Assembly (NCBI RefSeq): GCF_026745355.1
Contig: NC_079208.1
Location: forward strand, 47,197,577-47,261,576
Source of the DNA: Beta vulgaris subsp. vulgaris
Taxonomy: Eukaryota; Streptophyta; Magnoliopsida; Caryophyllales; Amaranthaceae
Direction of reading: 5' to 3'
DNA: 64,000 nt
Shown here: positions 60,758 to 64,000 of the stretch, piece by piece
Layout of the letters: every line of letters starts with the position of its first letter
Position numbering within the stretch: position 1 is the stretch's first letter
Program-made: the position numbers and the translations under genes
Notes under the pieces: generated by a model
Databases searched by the model: none
Told to the model about the DNA's origin: nothing
Seen by the model: only the letters and a program-made list of their open reading frames with translations

Positions 60758-61984
60758 GCTTTCTTTTTTTCCCTTTCCTTACTTTTTACACAGTGTAGAC
60801 ACTTTGCTGTATTTAGCTTGGGGAAGGGATATTCTATCCTTTATTGCTTTCTAGTGTAGTTTTTATTGCTTTGTAGTTGTTACACGCTTTTGCCTGTTCA
60901 TTAGGAATAGGATTTTACGTGTAACCAAAAAAAATGTACTGCTTTTTTAGTTGCATCATAGTTGCATTTTAACTAGCTCATTTCATCATAGTTTTCATCT
61001 ATGGGACTATTGTTGGCATTTTAGCTAGCTCATTTCATCATAGTTGCATTTGTAGTTCTACTTGTTTACATATTTCCCGTCTCTAGCCCCGCTGAGCTTT
61101 CTTGACCTTTGCTTGCTACTTTCACCCATATTACAACCCTTAACCTCATTTGATTATTGTCCCAAGCCTAGCTTGGGGGAGCAAGTGTTAGTTTTGGTCA
61201 TACTGTATTACATGGATGTAGTTAATGCGTGGTTTTGTTGAAGGAAAGTGTTATTAATGAGCTTTATCATCGAATTCGAATGTGGTTCAAAGAGATTTTG
61301 GCAATATGAAAAAGAATGAAGAAAAAAATGAAAGAACAAAGAAAGTGAACATATTTTGAAAGAAAAGTGAAAAGGTTATATATGGGTTACTATGCATGAA
61401 AGATATTGTGGTGATATTTGGTAATGATGGTGTTATATGAAGTTGTGATGAATGCCTTGTTAGGCCGTTTTACATTGATATTTGCTCCCCTTCTTGGCTT
61501 TTCCACCACATTTCCCAAAATATGATCCATACCCTTAACCCTAGCCTCATTACAACCCTTGAAAGTCCTCTTGATCTTTGTGTGTTACATTTTTCGTGTT
61601 GAAAGTGAGTCAAAAGGTCAAAGTTAAAGAGTATGCTTCTTCTGAGTTGATATATATAGGTTGAGATCGTTGAGTGTCATTGATTTTCGCCCTAAACACA
61701 AGAGAGTATTAGTTCACATATCTATAGTGAGGTCTGTCAAGTTTTGTTAAGTCCAGCTTGGGGGAAAGGGTTTGTGGTAAGATTGTTGAGTTGATTGGTC
61801 ACATGACGTGCTATGCGGCTTTGTTTCATTGATACTCGATGCTTGGTTCATGTAGTATTGATATCTCTCGTGTTTTGGATTGTGTGCTTGACCCTGTTTT
61901 GTCCCATATTGTAGGTTATCATTTTCTTCCCGTGTCTATTGTTTGATTGCTTGAGGACAAGCAACAGTTTAGCTTGGGGGAGTT
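60758..61984 (+). other. 3' non-coding region with PPT-like motifs
   Basis: Four copies of AGCTTGGGG(G)A at 60815, 61170, 61755 and 61971, the last directly before the LTR and so the working polypurine tract. The other three may be former or secondary tracts. No frame supported. Confidence 0.65.
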
Positions 61985-63289
61985 TGATGAGTCATATTAA
62001 TATAGGTATTTCATGATGCATTTAGGTTGCATTTTAGGATCATTTAGTTGCATTCTTAGTCCATAATTGCATATAGTTACTTAAGTTGAGAAGATATCAC
62101 TCTGTGTGTGTTTTCGGTGTTTTTGATAGTTTTCAGGTATTGAGAACACAATTGGAGTATTATTGGACAAGCTTAAGCATGAGAAGCATCTAGGAAGGAG
62201 CTAAGTCAAATGAGAAGTCCAAAGGGCATCTTCGAGTCGGATTGCAACCAAACATAGCGGAAACATATTAAAAGAAGTATGGAAATTGAGTCATGTGCAC
62301 TCTTTTGATCATAACTCATTATCCAGAGATCGGAATTTAGTGATTCCAGTGGGGTTGGAAACTAGACTTGAAGAGCTTTCCAACGTATATTACATGCCCC
62401 GATACGACTTCTAGTTTGCAGATATGGTCTTTAAGTTGACGCTGTTTTGCAGCCGAAAACCCCGGCCGCGGTTATTCCGGGTTTCCTAGTCGAATAAGGC
62501 TTTATCTTTTGACGAATTAGACTCTATTTTTCTAGTTGTTTTAGGAAATAGAAAGGTATAAAGACTCAAGGGAATATTATTATTTCCTATCTTATTTTCT
62601 ATTTTGTTTTTCCATCATTAATTCATTAAAGATTAGAACTCTTTTTCTCTCAATTAGTGAAGAACCCTAGTTTTGCTTTTTCCCACATTACATTGAATTT
62701 TCAATAGAAGCTTTGATTTTTGCAAGATTGGTTCTACAATTGGTATTATTTCTTTTCTCTTCTTTATTCATTTCATGTTTGCTTATTTAATTATGAATAT
62801 GTTTTCCCCAATTATGATTGAGTAGTCTATTTCTAGGGTTTAGGGGATCCATGATCAATTAGGAAGGGATGTTTATTAAAGTATTGATTTTTATTGATGC
62901 ATGTTGATTCCTATTGAATGTTTTTATTTCTATTCAATCCAATTTGGCCAGATTTGATTGTTATAGTGTTGCAATATTAGGTTATGCGCCGAGAGGTATA
63001 AACTTGATATTAAGGCTAGTTTCAATAGGTAGAGTTGGTATTAATAAATTGCGAGAGCCTGTTAATACGTTCTATGTTGATTTAGACTTGAGAGAGCGAA
63101 TCAATCTATTTAACTGCATTATTAATTGTTGACTTTTGTATTTTATCCCGAAATATTGATCATTGGTGAACCTATGCCTAGACTTTTTATTATTGATAAT
63201 TCTTTTTAGTTTAATTACTCACAAACACTCGTTCCTATACTCTAGATTTGACTGACAATTAGGAAGAAAACTGTTTCTCCGTGGATTCA
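61985..63289 (+). repeat. 3' LTR of right copy, truncated
   Basis: Begins TGATGAGTCATATTAATATA and follows the left LTR closely to GTGGATTC at about 63288. There it breaks off, about 78 bp before the LTR end present in the left copy. A short run (CCTATGCTCTAGACTATTAT) like the sequence at 63172 follows, then the CT-rich tract. Confidence 0.75.
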
Positions 63290-63309
63290 AACCTATGCTC
63301 TAGACTATT

Positions 63310-64000
63310 ATAGATAATTCTCCCCTCTCTCCCCCCTCCTCTTTCCATCCCCCGTCCCACCTCTCCCCTTCCCACCTCCTGCCTCCCCCCCCTCTCTCTC
63401 TCTCTCTCTCTCCCTACCCACCTCCACCACCCTCTCTCCTCCCTGTCCCCTCTCTCCCCTTTCTCTCCCATCCCCTCTCCCCTCCACCTCTCTCTCCTCC
63501 CCGTCCCCACCTCTCCTCCCTCCCCCGCCCTCACCTTTCCCTCCCCTTCCCACCTCCTGCCTCCCCCTCTCTCCTCTGTACCCACCTCCACCCCTCTATC
63601 CTTCTCTCCCTCCCCCTCCCACCTCTCCCTCTCTCTCCCCTTCCCACCTCCTGCCTCCCCCCCCTCTCTCTCTCTCTCTCTCTCCCTACCCCACCTCCAA
63701 ACCCTTTCTCCCTCCCTTTCCTATCCCCATCCCCTCCCCCTCTCTCTCCCCCCAGCTCCCCTCCCCGCGCCCCTCTCCCTCCCTCCCCGCTCCCGCCCCA
63801 CCTCTCCTCCGTACCTCCACCCCTCTCTCCGTTCTCTCCCTCCCCCGTCCCATACCTCTCTCTCCCTTCCCACTCCTGCCTCCCCCTCTCTCTCTCCCTA
63901 CCCACCTCCATCACCCTCTCTCCCTCCTCCTCCCCATCCTCCTCCCCCTCTCTCTCCCCCAGCTCCTTTCCCCCGTCCCCACCTCTCCCCTCTCTCCTCC
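63310..64000. repeat. CT-rich polypyrimidine tract
   Basis: About 690 bp of nearly pure C and T on the plus strand up to the window end. A larger unit is visible: CCTTCCCACCTCCTGCCTCC at 63367, 63546, 63645 and (varied) 63866, often followed by CT dinucleotide runs and CCCTACCCACCTCCA. All open frames across it (Gly/Arg/Glu-rich on the minus strand) follow from composition. Confidence 0.9.

Larger units (their letters stand above)
58490..63289 (+). mobile_element. Athila-like element, right inverted copy
   Basis: Plus-strand partner of 53966-58263. Order: a region shared with the other arm (58490-58600), about 945 bp missing from the left copy (58601-59545), an ORF region (59291-60757), a long 3' non-coding region, and a 3' LTR from 61985. 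Compared with the left copy it lacks about 310 bp (left 56325-56660) and has a short local duplication near 61000. No 5' LTR. The arms look well above 90% identical where aligned by eye. Confidence 0.8.

Noticed and set aside
63259..63914. Gly/Arg/Glu-rich frames on the minus strand
   Set aside because: A direct result of the CT-rich tract composition; no start context or domain.

Overview
The window is nuclear DNA of a flowering plant. The genes have introns with GT-AG borders, three of them are long, and the intergenic DNA is AT-rich and packed with plant-type transposons (Stowaway and Tourist MITEs, hAT MITEs, Helitrons, a tRNA-derived SINE, Ty3/gypsy and Athila-like LTR elements, a MULE). 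The protein sequences look dicot. The repeat style reminds me of Caryophyllales/Amaranthaceae, but that is an impression and the sequence alone does not prove it.

Five genes can be supported. On the minus strand, 7.4-12.4 kb holds a cathepsin B-like cysteine protease, reconstructed here from 11 coding exons including a 5-nt microexon. On the plus strand follow a small COX7a-like subunit of mitochondrial complex IV (19.1-19.65 kb, two coding exons), an intronless LRX-type leucine-rich-repeat cell-wall protein without an extensin tail (20.9-22.0 kb), the autophagy protein ATG16 (25.9-33.5 kb, five exons, one intron of 4.4 kb) and a KDEL-tailed papain-type cysteine endopeptidase (41.1-42.8 kb, four exons). 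All five appear intact. They do not form one pathway. ATG16 and the two cysteine proteases all belong to cell degradation and programmed cell death, but in plants their proximity need not be functional.

The rest is mobile or repetitive. At 1.4-7.0 kb lies a decayed Ty3/gypsy chromovirus with both LTRs and a Stowaway MITE inside its 3' LTR. From 13 to 18.6 kb there are nested MITEs, a TCGAG-rich element and a Helitron. From 33.5 to 41 kb there is AT-rich spacer with a truncated LINE-like tail, a MITE and a second Helitron. A Harbinger-type element with TCTGA pentamer arrays occupies 44.4-45.8 kb, followed by a Tourist element hit by a SINE at 46.1-46.7 kb. At 49.3-53.7 kb are the remains of a FAR1/MULE transposase gene with an OTU-protease part, split by an LTR-like block.

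The last 10 kb is the most striking structure. Two copies of an Athila-like element lie head to head: the left copy on the minus strand at 54.0-58.3 kb, the right copy on the plus strand at 58.5-63.3 kb. They form an inverted repeat with arms of about 4 kb around a GC-rich centre. After it comes a polypyrimidine tract of 0.7 kb that runs to the end of the window.

I found no rRNA gene, true tRNA gene, CRISPR array or bacterial-type system. All exon borders were read by eye and have not been checked against transcripts.
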